Source: Bacteroidales bacterium (GTDB taxonomy: Bacteria; Bacteroidota; Bacteroidia; Bacteroidales; FEN-979). From it: a DNA stretch of 64,000 nt. The position numbers and the translations under genes were made by a program. The stretch lies in assembly GCA_023229525.1 (NCBI GenBank), contig JALNZC010000001.1, positions 124,001 to 188,000 of the forward strand, read 5' to 3'. The notes beneath the pieces are model-generated. The model was not told where the DNA came from. It saw only the letters and a program-made list of their open reading frames with translations, and made no database searches. Shown here piece after piece: positions 35,001 to 44,457 of this stretch. Numbering within the stretch: position 1 is the stretch's first letter; each line of letters opens with the position of its first letter.

Positions 35001-36536
35001 ATGAATCCAGAGAAAGTTCGTGTTCGGTTTGCCCCCAGTCCTACAGGTCCGTTACATCTCGGAGGAGTGAGAACGGCTTTGTACAATTACCTGTTTGCCC
35101 GTAAACATGGGGGAGATTTTATTTTGCGTATTGAGGACACTGACCGGCAGCGATTTGTTAATGGGGCGGAACAATACATCATTGAATCGCTGAATTGGTG
35201 CGGAATTCATTTTGATGAAGACGTGGTTAAGGGTGGTCCATATTCTCCTTACCGTCAATCCGACCGTTCTTCTCTTTATAAACATCATATCGGATTGCTT
35301 TTAAACAGCGGACATGCTTACTATGCCTTCGATTCAGCAGCAGAACTGGAAGAAAAACGCAAGCAAGGACATACGTCGGGGATGGATCAATTTCAATACA
35401 ATTTCAAGACCCGGATGCTGATGAAAAACAGTCTCAGCTTACCTGAACAAGAGGTGAGAAACCGCATTGCCAGGGGTGAAGCCTATGTGGTCCGTATCCG
35501 GATTCCTGAAGAGGAGGTTGTCGTTTTTAACGATATAATCCGGGGAGAAATAACGGTCCATACCGGAACTCTCGATGATAAAGTACTCTTTAAATCCGAT
35601 GGATTACCGACTTATCATCTTGCCAATGTTGTTGATGACTACCTGATGAAAATAAGTCATGTAATCCGCGGTGAAGAATGGCTTCCGTCTGCACCAATGC
35701 ATTTGTTGCTTTACCGTTTTTTTGGCTGGGAAGAGAATATGCCAAAATTTGCCCATTTACCTCTTATTTTAAAACCCGAGGGTAATGGGAAGCTAAGCAA
35801 GCGCGATGGGGATCGCCTGGGTTTTCCTGTTTTTCCACTGGCCTGGACCGATCCTGTTACAGGCGATATTTCCCATGGTTATCGGGAAGATGGATACCTG
35901 CCTGAAGCTTTCATTAACATACTGGCTTTACTTGGTTGGAATCCGGGAACTGAAAAGGAATTATTTTCGATGGAAGAACTAATCCAATCTTTTTCTATTG
36001 AAAGAGTCGGTAAACATGGTTCAAAATTTGATCCAGAAAAAGCAAAATGGTTTAATCATCAGTATCTTATTCATCAACCGGATAATGAATTACTAAGAAT
36101 CATGAAAAATTACTTAACCCAACGCGATATTTCGGCCCTTGATGATTATGTGCTTCGGGTTGTTCATTTGACCAAGGAACGAGCAAATCTGACAGGAGAC
36201 CTTTGGAGTAATTCCTGGTTTTTCTTTCAAGCCCCTCTTTCCTTTGACGAGAAGGCCAAGAATAAAATATGGCAGCCAACCACCGGAGAAATTGTCAGGG
36301 AATTTGCTACGGAAATTAAATTATCGGTTGATTTTAACAAAGATGTCTTGCACGTGATTGCAACAAATTTTACCGAGCGCAAACAGATAAAGTTGGGGCA
36401 ATTACTGACACCCCTCCGTTTATTGATCGTTGGTTCAAATCAGGGCCCCGGAATAATGGATGTTGCGGAAATTTTGGGCAAGCAGGAATTCTTATCGAGG
36501 ATAGAAACAGGACTATCCAAAATGGGTGAATGTTAA
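35001..36536 (+). CDS. gltX: Glutamate-tRNA ligase
   Basis: A 511-residue class I synthetase that charges tRNA-Glu. The HIGH-type motif is in RFAPSPTGPLHLGGVRTA (~8-25), RIEDTDRQR follows, and the KMSKS equivalent is KLSKRDGD. The anticodon-binding helical domain fills the C-terminus. Since a glutaminyl-tRNA synthetase gene is next to it, this enzyme is probably the discriminating form. Convergent with tRNA-Gln/glnS. Confidence 0.96.
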   Translation: MNPEKVRVRFAPSPTGPLHLGGVRTALYNYLFARKHGGDFILRIEDTDRQRFVNGAEQYIIESLNWCGIHFDEDVVKGGPYSPYRQSDRSSLYKHHIGLLLNSGHAYYAFDSAAELEEKRKQGHTSGMDQFQYNFKTRMLMKNSLSLPEQEVRNRIARGEAYVVRIRIPEEEVVVFNDIIRGEITVHTGTLDDKVLFKSDGLPTYHLANVVDDYLMKISHVIRGEEWLPSAPMHLLLYRFFGWEENMPKFAHLPLILKPEGNGKLSKRDGDRLGFPVFPLAWTDPVTGDISHGYREDGYLPEAFINILALLGWNPGTEKELFSMEELIQSFSIERVGKHGSKFDPEKAKWFNHQYLIHQPDNELLRIMKNYLTQRDISALDDYVLRVVHLTKERANLTGDLWSNSWFFFQAPLSFDEKAKNKIWQPTTGEIVREFATEIKLSVDFNKDVLHVIATNFTERKQIKLGQLLTPLRLLIVGSNQGPGIMDVAEILGKQEFLSRIETGLSKMGEC

Positions 36537-36570
36537 ATAAACATAGTTCCTGTATTCAGGGCTATTGTGA

Positions 36571-36606
36571 AGAAAAAACCCCATAAGATTTGATTTTACG
36601 GGGTTG
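36571..36606 (-). terminator. Terminator of the glnS-tRNA-Gln transcript
   Basis: On the minus strand, AACCCC and GGGGTT enclose a ~17-nt loop and are followed by a T6 tract. It begins just after the tRNA-Gln 3' end and would also stop gltX read-through weakly. Confidence 0.75.
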
Positions 36607-36609
36607 TGT

Positions 36610-36681
36610 TGTCCGACTAGGGGTCGAACCTAGACTCTACTGATCCAGAATCAGTTGTGTTGCCAGTTACACCATCGGACA
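36610..36681 (-). tRNA. tRNA-Gln (anticodon CUG)
   Basis: A 72-nt cloverleaf on the minus strand: acceptor TGTCCGA/TCGGACA, D-arm containing GTGTAACTGGCAAC, anticodon stem ACTGA/TCAGT around the loop TTCTGGA (anticodon CTG), and T-arm with GGTTCGACC. CCA is not encoded. The unusual U1-A72 pair is typical of tRNA-Gln. It lies 37 nt downstream of glnS on the same strand. Confidence 0.93.
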
Positions 36682-36718
36682 ATGCGGGTGCAAAATTAAG
36701 TAAAATATTGCTTATAAA

Positions 36719-38422
36719 TCATGTTTCTTTGATTTTTTCAATTTTTGCCCAAGAATCCTTCAACGAAACCACCCGGTTAAAAACCAGGTTTTTCGCGGAA
36801 GAATCTTTATCAACAGAAAAGTATCCGATTCTTTCAAACTGATATTTATCCGATACCTTAGCCGAAAGGGCAGAAGGCTCAACCAGTCCGGTAACCAATT
36901 TAAGTGAGTTCGGGTTCAAACAATCCTTATAGGTTTGCCCTTCGGGCATATCGTCCGGATTTTCTTTTGTAAACAAACGCTCGTAAAGTCTTACCTCGGC
37001 TTTAAGGGCATGCATCGCAGACACCCAATGCAATGTTCCTTTGACCTTCCTTCCGCTTTCTGGCATCCCACTTTTTGTCAATGGATCATACGTGCAATGA
37101 ATCTCGGTGATTTTCTCCGTCTCAGGGTCCTTAACGAAATTTTCACAGCGAATGATATAGGCTGATCTTAACCGTACTTCCCGTCCGGGGGCAAGTCTGA
37201 AAAATTTTCCGGGAGGATTTTCCATAAAATCTTCCTGTTCTATAAAAAGTACTTTGGAAAACGGAACTTTTCGTTTCCCCTGGCTTTCATTTTCCGGATT
37301 ATTCATTGATTCCATTTCTTCTACAAGACCCTCCGGGTAATTATCAATTATTACTTTCAGGGGGTTAAGCACAGCCATAATCCTATTTGCACGTTTATTC
37401 AGATCTTCACGAATACAAAATTCAAGCAGGCTGACATCGATTACATTGTCGCGTTTTGCAACGCCGATTATATCGGCAAAATTACGGATCGATTCTGGGG
37501 TATAACCTCTGCGACGAAGTCCACAAACAGTGGGCATACGGGGATCGTCCCAACCGTTGACATAGCCATCTCTGACCAGTTCGAGCAGTTTTCGTTTGCT
37601 CATCACGGTATAGCTTAAATTAAGTCGGGCAAACTCAATTTGCCGCGGTGCATAAATACCGATTTCCCTGATAAACCAATCATACAGCGGGCGATGTACT
37701 TCAAATTCAAGGGTGCAAATGGAATGGGTTATTCTTTCAATTGAATCGGATTGTCCATGGGCAAAGTCATACATCGGATAAATGCACCATTTATCACCGG
37801 TACGATGGTGAGTCGCATGTAGAATCCGGTATAAAACCGGATCCCGCATATGCATATTGGGTGAGTTCATGCCGATTTTTGCCCGTAATACCCTTGTTCC
37901 ATCGGGAAAAAAGCCAGCACGCATTTGGCTAAAAAGTTCAAAATTTTCTTCAATTGTCCGGTTGCGGTATGGGCTTTCAATTCCAGGACGAGTCGGGGTA
38001 CCCCTGGTTTCGGCAATCTCCTCCGCATTCATATCACAAACGAAAGCCTTACCTTTACGGATCAGGATAAGGGCATATTCGTATAGCTGTTCAAAGTAAT
38101 CCGATGCATAAAAAAGCCGATCTTCCCAATCAAAGCCGAGCCATTTAACATCTTCCATAATGGAATCCACATACTCTATGTCTTCCTTCACCGGATTTGT
38201 ATCATCGAAACGGAGGTTGGTTTTTCCATTATATTTTTTTCCAAGCCCAAAATTCAAACAAATCGATTTAGCATGACCGATATGAAGGTATCCATTGGGT
38301 TCCGGGGGGAAGCGTGTATGAACCCGGCTCTCATTTTTCCCAGTCCTGATATCTTCTTCGATGATTTCCTCGATGAAGTTGAGCGACCGCTTCTCCTCGT
38401 TCCTTATTTGATTTTCTCCCAT
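36719..38422 (-). CDS. glnS: Glutamine-tRNA ligase
   Basis: A 567-residue class I synthetase. The HIGH region is FPPEPNGYLHIGHAKS (~39-54), the tRNA acceptor-stem and catalytic parts include RFDDTNPVKED and YDFAHGQSDS, and the KMSKS equivalent is VMSKRKL. The two C-terminal beta barrels recognise the anticodon. Length is normal (E. coli 554). Presence of GlnRS means glutaminylation is direct rather than via GatCAB. The cognate tRNA-Gln follows in the same direction. Confidence 0.96.
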   Translation of the reverse strand: MGENQIRNEEKRSLNFIEEIIEEDIRTGKNESRVHTRFPPEPNGYLHIGHAKSICLNFGLGKKYNGKTNLRFDDTNPVKEDIEYVDSIMEDVKWLGFDWEDRLFYASDYFEQLYEYALILIRKGKAFVCDMNAEEIAETRGTPTRPGIESPYRNRTIEENFELFSQMRAGFFPDGTRVLRAKIGMNSPNMHMRDPVLYRILHATHHRTGDKWCIYPMYDFAHGQSDSIERITHSICTLEFEVHRPLYDWFIREIGIYAPRQIEFARLNLSYTVMSKRKLLELVRDGYVNGWDDPRMPTVCGLRRRGYTPESIRNFADIIGVAKRDNVIDVSLLEFCIREDLNKRANRIMAVLNPLKVIIDNYPEGLVEEMESMNNPENESQGKRKVPFSKVLFIEQEDFMENPPGKFFRLAPGREVRLRSAYIIRCENFVKDPETEKITEIHCTYDPLTKSGMPESGRKVKGTLHWVSAMHALKAEVRLYERLFTKENPDDMPEGQTYKDCLNPNSLKLVTGLVEPSALSAKVSDKYQFERIGYFSVDKDSSAKNLVFNRVVSLKDSWAKIEKIKET

Positions 38423-38457
38423 AAAAATTTTGAAATAAAGGGTCGTAAATAATGGCG

Positions 38458-38465
38458 CAAACTTA
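38458..38465 (-). promoter_or_regulatory. Putative -7 element of glnS-tRNA-Gln
   Basis: TAAGTTTG on the minus strand fits TAnnTTTG, 35 nt upstream of the glnS ATG, in the divergent glnS-folB gap. No -33 match was seen. Confidence 0.5.
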
Positions 38466-38535
38466 CTGAATTTTAAAGAAACGGCTGTGGAATTCAGGGG
38501 AATTTGATAATTTCGGCCGTTAAAAATGATACCAA

Positions 38536-38892
38536 ATGGGAACGATACAACTTGAAGGCATGGAATTTTTTGCTTTTCACGGATGTTTTAAGGAAGAGCA
38601 AATTATCGGTACAAAATTTATACTTGATCTCGAAGTAGAATCGGATACAAATGTAGCTGAAGTGTCGGACCGGCTTCAGGATACTGTCGATTATGCAGGC
38701 ATCTATCGAAAGGTAAAACACGAGATGGGAATGAAGTCACATTTATTGGAACATGTTGCACGGCGAATAGTTGAATCGATTCGTTCTGCTTATCCTTCCA
38801 TTGTATACATCAGTTTAAAAATTGCAAAGAACAATCCCCCCCTGGGTGGTAAAATCCATCAGGTATGTTATAAGACCCGGTGGAAGAAATGA
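38536..38892 (+). CDS. folB: Dihydroneopterin aldolase
   Basis: A 118-residue enzyme of folate synthesis, converting dihydroneopterin to hydroxymethyl-dihydropterin and glycolaldehyde. Key features are the start IQLEGMEFFAFHGCFKEEQ, with Glu and Tyr/His positions of the pterin pocket, DTVDYAGIYRKV, LLEHVARRI and ISLKIAKNNPP. Length is normal for the family. tRNA-Cys follows 50 nt downstream in the same direction. Confidence 0.94.
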   Translation: MGTIQLEGMEFFAFHGCFKEEQIIGTKFILDLEVESDTNVAEVSDRLQDTVDYAGIYRKVKHEMGMKSHLLEHVARRIVESIRSAYPSIVYISLKIAKNNPPLGGKIHQVCYKTRWKK

Positions 38893-38942
38893 TTTGTGGA
38901 TTCTGCAAATTTTTTTGTACTTTTGCTGGCCCTTTTTAAAAA

Positions 38943-39013
38943 GGTTTCGTGGCCGAGTGGCTAGGCAGCGGTCTGCAAAACCGTATACAGCGGTTCGACT
39001 CCGCTCGAAACCT
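38943..39013 (+). tRNA. tRNA-Cys (anticodon GCA)
   Basis: A 71-nt cloverleaf: acceptor GGTTTCG/CGAAACC with discriminator T, D-arm GGCCGAGTGGCTAGGC, anticodon stem GCGGT/ACCGT with loop CTGCAAA (anticodon GCA), T-arm GCGGTTCGACTCCGC. The U73 discriminator is the tRNA-Cys identity base. CCA not encoded. Confidence 0.95.
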
Positions 39014-39025
39014 CAGGCTTTAATC

Positions 39026-39060
39026 AAAAACCCGGTACTTAATAAGAACCGGGTTTTTAT
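39026..39060. terminator. Bidirectional terminator between tRNA-Cys and mreD
   Basis: ACCCGGT and ACCGGGT form a stem with a ~13-nt loop; A5 precedes and T5 follows, so it can act on both strands. It includes the mreD stop region. Confidence 0.82.
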
Positions 39061-39578
39061 TTTGTTTTCGGATACATCAGGTATTCACTGATTAAAATGA
39101 GTAGAATCGTAAAAGTGCTACTCAGTAATAAACGGACGAAGGTTTGAAAAAATTCTTCGAATCGAAAAATTTCCAAATAAAATAGCGCAAAATGATGTAT
39201 CAACACCAGCGAAATGGTATAATAAAGAAACCATTTGAGGCCCTGGTTTTTCAAGGAAGGAGTATTACCAATGAGTGATTCCGTGCCTGAAGAGATGATC
39301 GAGATTACGAATGGCCGTGCAAATGCTGTAAGAACGCTGGCGGAAGCATTGAGACCTAAGGTATTTGTGAAAAGATCAATCCCGAGGCCAAGAAAAAAAG
39401 AGGATAGCAGCAATAACCAGCGAGGGGTTTCAAATGGCAATAAAAGAATGAAAAAAACATAAAAATAAGGATTTATATATCCTCCTAAATTTAAATGATT
39501 CAAAATCAATACCTGGAAAAAGATAAGAAAGAAAAACCTGACAATGTTCAAAAAAACGGTTCTTGATGTTATATCCAT
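39057..39578 (-). CDS. mreD: Rod shape-determining protein MreD
   Basis: A ~173-residue inner-membrane protein with five to six helices, part of the elongasome. ATG at 39578 (MDITSRTVFLNIVRFF) is preferred to an upstream TTG at 39596. The Bacteroidota-type features are LGGYINPYFYVFFILLLPFE and a C-terminal YLMYPKTK. It ends the purH-mreBCD run. The usual mrdA (PBP2) and rodA genes do not follow; a tRNA gene and a terminator close the unit. Confidence 0.88.
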   Translation of the reverse strand: MDITSRTVFLNIVRFFFLIFFQVLILNHLNLGGYINPYFYVFFILLLPFETPRWLLLLSSFFLGLGIDLFTNTLGLNASASVLTAFARPFVISIISSGTESLIGNTPSLKNQGLKWFLYYTISLVLIHHFALFYLEIFRFEEFFQTFVRLLLSSTFTILLILISEYLMYPKTK

Positions 39579-39607
39579 AGAGTATGGGGTATACAAATAA
39601 ATCTATG

Positions 39608-40438
39608 TCATTGTGATTTAAAAGAAGCCTTCAATTCTTCTTTTTCGGCTCGCATAATATCAATTACGACCTCAACATATCCCAGGCTGTTAAAGTCGGT
39701 TGAAAAGAAAATTTCGCCATTGTTAAAATTTTCATCCTGTGCAATTGTAAAATTAGAAATTGTACCAATTAAGAGTCCTTCAGGAAAAATATCGGAATTT
39801 CCGCTTGTAATAATGGTATCGCCCACCATAATTACAATGTGTTTTGGAATTTCTTTTACCTGGCCTTTCCGGTAATTACCTCCAATCCATTCAACATTTA
39901 CCAGTTGGTTGTTTTTTTTGAATTTACCCGATACACGACTATCCTTATTCAGAATGGACATAATCCAGCTGAAATGGGGCGAAACGCTGATGACTTGTCC
40001 AACGATTTTATTGCCAATTATCACACCCATATTGTTTTGAATCCCATGAATTTTTCCTTTGTTTATCATCAGAAAATTATTCCGCTTATTGGTTGAATTA
40101 CTGATGACTTTTGCGCTTATATATTTATATTCCAAGGAAATGATTGAATCCTTCCTATAATGGCTAACGGTATCTGTTTGGTAATATGCTTCGGGCAGCC
40201 GTGAATGGAGCTTGGCTAATTCTTCAACGAGTACCTTGTTTGTTTTCCGCAAGGAAAAATATTCGGAAATACTGCTGAAAACATTATTTACAGAGCCTGA
40301 AATAGCATGAGAGGTAGAATAGAGCGAACTTCTCTGGAATTCGTTATAGTCAGCCAATAGGAATAATGAAAGGCTCTCTAGAAGCAGGAAAAGGAAATAA
40401 AAATAGTGCTTCCTCAGAAATTCAAAAAGATTTTGCAT
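39608..40438 (-). CDS. mreC: Rod shape-determining protein MreC
   Basis: A 276-residue bitopic protein: one N-terminal helix (~12-30), a coiled coil (~55-80, LRKTNKVLVEELAKLHSRL), then two six-stranded beta domains typical of MreC (AKVISNSTNKRNNFLMINKG, GVIIGNKIVGQVISVSP). It links PBP2 and MreB in the periplasm. It lies 8 nt after mreB. Confidence 0.93.
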   Translation of the reverse strand: MQNLFEFLRKHYFYFLFLLLESLSLFLLADYNEFQRSSLYSTSHAISGSVNNVFSSISEYFSLRKTNKVLVEELAKLHSRLPEAYYQTDTVSHYRKDSIISLEYKYISAKVISNSTNKRNNFLMINKGKIHGIQNNMGVIIGNKIVGQVISVSPHFSWIMSILNKDSRVSGKFKKNNQLVNVEWIGGNYRKGQVKEIPKHIVIMVGDTIITSGNSDIFPEGLLIGTISNFTIAQDENFNNGEIFFSTDFNSLGYVEVVIDIMRAEKEELKASFKSQ

Positions 40439-40446
40439 TTGGCCCT

Positions 40447-41460
40447 CTACTTAATGAGGAAGGTAAATTTATCGAAGTTTTTTAGCGCTATGCCTGTTCC
40501 GCGGGCAACAGCCCTAAGTGGATCCTCGGCTACATGAACTTTGAGTTTCGTTTTCAGATGCAACCGCTTATCCAGTCCCCGTAGCAAAGCTCCTCCTCCT
40601 GTAAGATAAATTCCGGTTTCATAAATATCAGAGGCCAGTTCAGGCGGCGTCATTTCAAGGGCATTGAGTACGGCAGCTTCAATTTTTGCTACAGATTTAT
40701 CAAGACAATGGGCAATTTCAGCATGGTTTACAATGACTTCTTTGGGTATACCAGTAAGCAAATCGCGTCCATGTACTGCATAATCGGGAGGAGGATTGTC
40801 AATGTCGGCCAATGCGGCACCAACTTCAATTTTAATGCGCTCTGCGGTGCGTTCTCCGATATTTATATTATGTTGTTTCCGCATGTATTCTTCTATGTCG
40901 GTATTGAATTCATCCCCGGCGATCCTGATTGATTTGTTGTTTACGATACCGCCAAGTGCGATCACAGCAATTTCACTGGTCCCGCCGCCAATGTCGATCA
41001 CCATATTGCCCACAGGTTCCAGTACATCGATTCCAATTCCGATGGCCGCCGCCATGGGTTCATGAATCAACCGGACCTCTTTTGCGCCTGCTTGTTCCGC
41101 AGAGTCCTTAACGGCACGTTCTTCAACTTCAGTAATTCCGGATGGGATGCAAATAACCATTTTTAGCGCCGGTGGAAACCAGGATTTTCGCAGATCGATC
41201 ATTTTTATCATCTCCCGGATCATATGTTCTGCTGCCTGGAAATCAGCAATGACTCCACCCCGTAATGGTCGTATGGTTTTTATATTTTCATGGGTTTTCC
41301 CATGCATCATCTGTGCCTTTTTACCGACTGCGATAATTTTTCCTGAACTTCTTTCGATAGCAACAATGGAGGGTTCGTCAACAACTACTTTATCATTATA
41401 AATGATGATGGTATTGGCGGTTCCAAGGTCGATTGCAATTTCTTTGGTGAACAATCCCAT
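40447..41460 (-). CDS. mreB: Rod shape-determining protein MreB
   Basis: A 337-residue actin-fold ATPase that forms membrane filaments guiding lateral wall synthesis. Phosphate-binding motifs are DLGTANTIIY near the start and DIGGGTSEIAVI in the centre; ETGIYLTGGGALLRG and DPLRAVARGTGI follow. Length is normal for the family. Twelve nucleotides from purH. The cell is therefore probably rod-shaped. Confidence 0.97.
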   Translation of the reverse strand: MGLFTKEIAIDLGTANTIIIYNDKVVVDEPSIVAIERSSGKIIAVGKKAQMMHGKTHENIKTIRPLRGGVIADFQAAEHMIREMIKMIDLRKSWFPPALKMVICIPSGITEVEERAVKDSAEQAGAKEVRLIHEPMAAAIGIGIDVLEPVGNMVIDIGGGTSEIAVIALGGIVNNKSIRIAGDEFNTDIEEYMRKQHNINIGERTAERIKIEVGAALADIDNPPPDYAVHGRDLLTGIPKEVIVNHAEIAHCLDKSVAKIEAAVLNALEMTPPELASDIYETGIYLTGGGALLRGLDKRLHLKTKLKVHVAEDPLRAVARGTGIALKNFDKFTFLIK

Positions 41461-41472
41461 GGATTATATGTT

Positions 41473-42999
41473 TTAGTGTTTAAAGTGTCGTATTCCTGTG
41501 AATACCATTGACATTTGATGTTCGTTGCAAAATTTCACGGAATCGGAATCCCGTATAGAGCCTCCCGGCTGTAGTACAACTGAAATTCCGGCTTCGTGGG
41601 CGATTTCCACGCAATCGGCAAAAGGGAAGAAGGCGTCTGATGCCATTATAGCTCCTTCAGTGTCGAATCCGAAAGCTCTGGCTTTGACAATTGCTTGTCT
41701 GAGTGCATCTACCCTGGATGTCTGTCCCATTCCACATCCAATTAATTGACGGTTCTTTACCAGGGTTATTGTGTTTGATTTCAAATGTTTCACAATTTTA
41801 TTTGCAAAAATCAATTCCTCGATTTCCGACGGTATCGGTTTATTTGTGGTTACATGCTGAAAATCAATCGCCTGCTCAGAATGAAGGTCTTTTTCCTGGG
41901 CAAGAACTCCATTCAGAATTGTTTTAAACTGCCATTCCGGGAACCTCATCGAATTTCTGCGCAAAATTATTCTATTTTTCTTTGATTTTAAGAGTTCAAG
42001 GGCATCGTTTTCATATTCTTCAGCAATTACTATTTCAAAAAAAAGTTTATTCAGTTCATTGGCTGCTTCTTTTAAAACAGGGCGATTGGCAATGATAATA
42101 CCGCCAAAAGCCGAAACCGGATCACAAGCCAAGGCATCAACGTATGCCTCTTTCAGTGTTGACCGGCTTGCCACTCCGCAAGGATTGGTGTGTTTTATAA
42201 TAGCAACCGTTGGATCTGGGAATTCATTCATCAGATTAATGGCAGCATCTACATCGACCAGATTATTATAGGATAATTCTTTGCCATTAAGTTGTTGAAA
42301 AACCTGTTTCAAATCACCATAAAACATCCCGCTTTGATGCGGATTTTCACCATATCGTAAAGGATACCATTCAAGTATACTTTGTTTGAATGCGTGGATC
42401 TTTTCATTCCTGTTAAAATAGTTAAAGATTGCAGTGTCGTAATGAGAAGAAATATTAAAGGCGCATGTAGCAAGGTGACGTCTGAGGCTGATGTTTGTGA
42501 TGCCGTTGTTATCCCCCAGGATCTGTTTTAATTCGAAATAAAAATCAGCAGAAGGAATTACGACCACATGAGTAAAGTTTTTTGCGGCTGCACGTATCAA
42601 TGAAATGCCGCCAATATCGATCTTTTCAAGAATTTCCTGTTCAATATCCGTGGAGGACGCTGTTTTTTCAAAAGGATAAAGGTCTGCAATGATCAGGTCT
42701 ATAGAAGGAATTTCATATTTTTCAACATCATTTATATCTGTCAGCAATTCCCTTCGCCACAAAATACCTCCAAAAATTTTGGGGTGCAACGTTTTTACTC
42801 GTCCACCTAATATTGCGGGATATGCAGTGACGGATTCAACGGAAGTTGCCGGGATTCCGTTTTTAATTAAAAAATCATAGGTTCCACCGGTAGAAAAAAT
42901 CTGAATACCGGAAGAGATCAGTTTATGTGCTATTTCTGCTATTCCTTCCTTGGCATAAACAGAAATCAGCGCGGATTTGATTTTCACCTGGTCTGTCAT
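41473..42999 (-). CDS. purH: Bifunctional AICAR transformylase/IMP cyclohydrolase PurH
   Basis: A 508-residue enzyme for the last two steps of IMP synthesis. The ATG at 42999 is chosen (MTDQVKIKSALISVYAKEG) because it starts with the conserved strand of the cyclohydrolase domain; an upstream extension lacks family similarity. The MGS-type cyclohydrolase domain (~1-190) contains STGGTYDFL and RVKTLHPKIFGGIL; the transformylase domain follows (RYGENPHQSG, IKHTNPCGVAS, SDAFFPFADCVEIAHEAG). It heads the unit with mreBCD, a conserved Bacteroidota order. Confidence 0.96.
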   Translation of the reverse strand: MTDQVKIKSALISVYAKEGIAEIAHKLISSGIQIFSTGGTYDFLIKNGIPATSVESVTAYPAILGGRVKTLHPKIFGGILWRRELLTDINDVEKYEIPSIDLIIADLYPFEKTASSTDIEQEILEKIDIGGISLIRAAAKNFTHVVVIPSADFYFELKQILGDNNGITNISLRRHLATCAFNISSHYDTAIFNYFNRNEKIHAFKQSILEWYPLRYGENPHQSGMFYGDLKQVFQQLNGKELSYNNLVDVDAAINLMNEFPDPTVAIIKHTNPCGVASRSTLKEAYVDALACDPVSAFGGIIIANRPVLKEAANELNKLFFEIVIAEEYENDALELLKSKKNRIILRRNSMRFPEWQFKTILNGVLAQEKDLHSEQAIDFQHVTTNKPIPSEIEELIFANKIVKHLKSNTITLVKNRQLIGCGMGQTSRVDALRQAIVKARAFGFDTEGAIMASDAFFPFADCVEIAHEAGISVVLQPGGSIRDSDSVKFCNEHQMSMVFTGIRHFKH

Positions 43000-43158
43000 T
43001 TTTATTGTTTTGTAACGATTAATATTTGTCGGCGTCTTATTTTCCAGAGTTGGAGAGCCTTGCAATGATACCAAAAAAAAACGTAGCTGCAATGACCCAC
43101 AAAAGGATGGCAATTATATATTATCTTTACCGTTCTTTAATCGAAAATTATTTTTTCT

Positions 43159-44403
43159 ATGATTTTGATTTTAAGGTTGATTAGAGAAAGTTATTTATTT
43201 GCTTTTCAAGCAATTATTGTTAATAAAGTACGAACAATCCTTTCTTTGCTTGGGATTACAATTGGTATTTTTTGTGTCATTTCGGTTTTTACTGTTTTCG
43301 ATTCGATGGAAAATGCTATCCGCAAGAGCATTGCATCATTGGGTAGCAATGTTTTATATGTTCAAAAATGGCCTTGGGCTATGGGTGGTGATTATCCATG
43401 GTGGAAGTATTGGCAAAGGCCAGAAACCTCTCTCGATGATTTGCGTGAAATAGAGAAACGGAGTAATCTGGCCGAGGCCGTTGCATTCATGGTACAGGTA
43501 AATAAGACGGTAAAGTATGGGGATAATTATATTGAAAATATTGGGGTTTTGGGTGTAACACAAGATTTTGACAAGGTGTGGAAATTTGAATTGATCGACG
43601 GCCGTTATTTTTCCACATCAGAATCGGCCAGTGGGAAAAACATTGTTGTGATCGGTGATGAGATTGCTAAAAGTCTTTTCCCGGAAGGTGATCCTATCGG
43701 CAAGAAGATCAAGATTTTCGGCCGGAACATTGAGGTAATCGGGGTTCTCAAGAAAGAGGGGGAGGATTTTTTTGGGAACTCAAACGACAAGGTGGTTTTT
43801 TTACCCATCAACTATTTTAAAACAATTATCGACATTAAGGACATGGATGCCACTATTGTTGTTAAGGCAAAACCTCTTGTTTCAAACGATGAACTTCGGG
43901 ATGAGTTGACCGGTATCATGCGTTCGATCAGAAAATTGAAGCCTTCTGCTGAAGATAATTTTGCAATCAACGAAACCGATATTATTTCAAAGGGATTTGA
44001 CAGTTTATTCGGAATCATCGCCACTGTTGGCTGGATCATCGGGGGGTTTTCCTTATTGGTGGGTGGATTTGGCATTGCCAATATTATGTTTGTATCGGTC
44101 AAAGAACGGACCAATATTATTGGCATTCAAAAAGCATTGGGTGCAAAAAATTATTTTATCCTTTTCCAGTTCCTGTTCGAGGCTGTTTTTCTTTCACTCA
44201 TTGGAGGAATAATTGGATTGTTGATTATTCTCATTTTGACCGTAGTTATATCAAATACCACCTCTTTTACACTAATTCTTACCCAGGGAAACATCATTCT
44301 TGGCATTGGAGTATCCGCGATTATCGGATTGATTTCGGGAATTTTACCAGCCTATTCAGCTTCAAAGCTTGATCCTGTCGAGGCGATGCGGACCGGAGTA
44401 TAA
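43159..44403 (+). CDS. MacB/FtsX-type ABC transporter permease
   Basis: A 414-residue inner-membrane permease with four helices: one near the N-terminus (~22-44) and three in the C-terminal FtsX domain (~290-312, ~340-362, ~374-397). The large periplasmic MacB_PCD domain (~45-260) lies between. NKVRTILSLLGITIGI and ALGAKNYFILFQFLFEAVFLS are typical of the LolC/MacB type. No ATPase is adjacent. It diverges from purH. Confidence 0.88.
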   Translation: MILILRLIRESYLFAFQAIIVNKVRTILSLLGITIGIFCVISVFTVFDSMENAIRKSIASLGSNVLYVQKWPWAMGGDYPWWKYWQRPETSLDDLREIEKRSNLAEAVAFMVQVNKTVKYGDNYIENIGVLGVTQDFDKVWKFELIDGRYFSTSESASGKNIVVIGDEIAKSLFPEGDPIGKKIKIFGRNIEVIGVLKKEGEDFFGNSNDKVVFLPINYFKTIIDIKDMDATIVVKAKPLVSNDELRDELTGIMRSIRKLKPSAEDNFAINETDIISKGFDSLFGIIATVGWIIGGFSLLVGGFGIANIMFVSVKERTNIIGIQKALGAKNYFILFQFLFEAVFLSLIGGIIGLLIILILTVVISNTTSFTLILTQGNIILGIGVSAIIGLISGILPAYSASKLDPVEAMRTGV

Positions 44404-44457
44404 ACCAAACAAGCGATTTGTAACAGGAAAATGCAGGAGAATTTTTAAACAGGTGGA

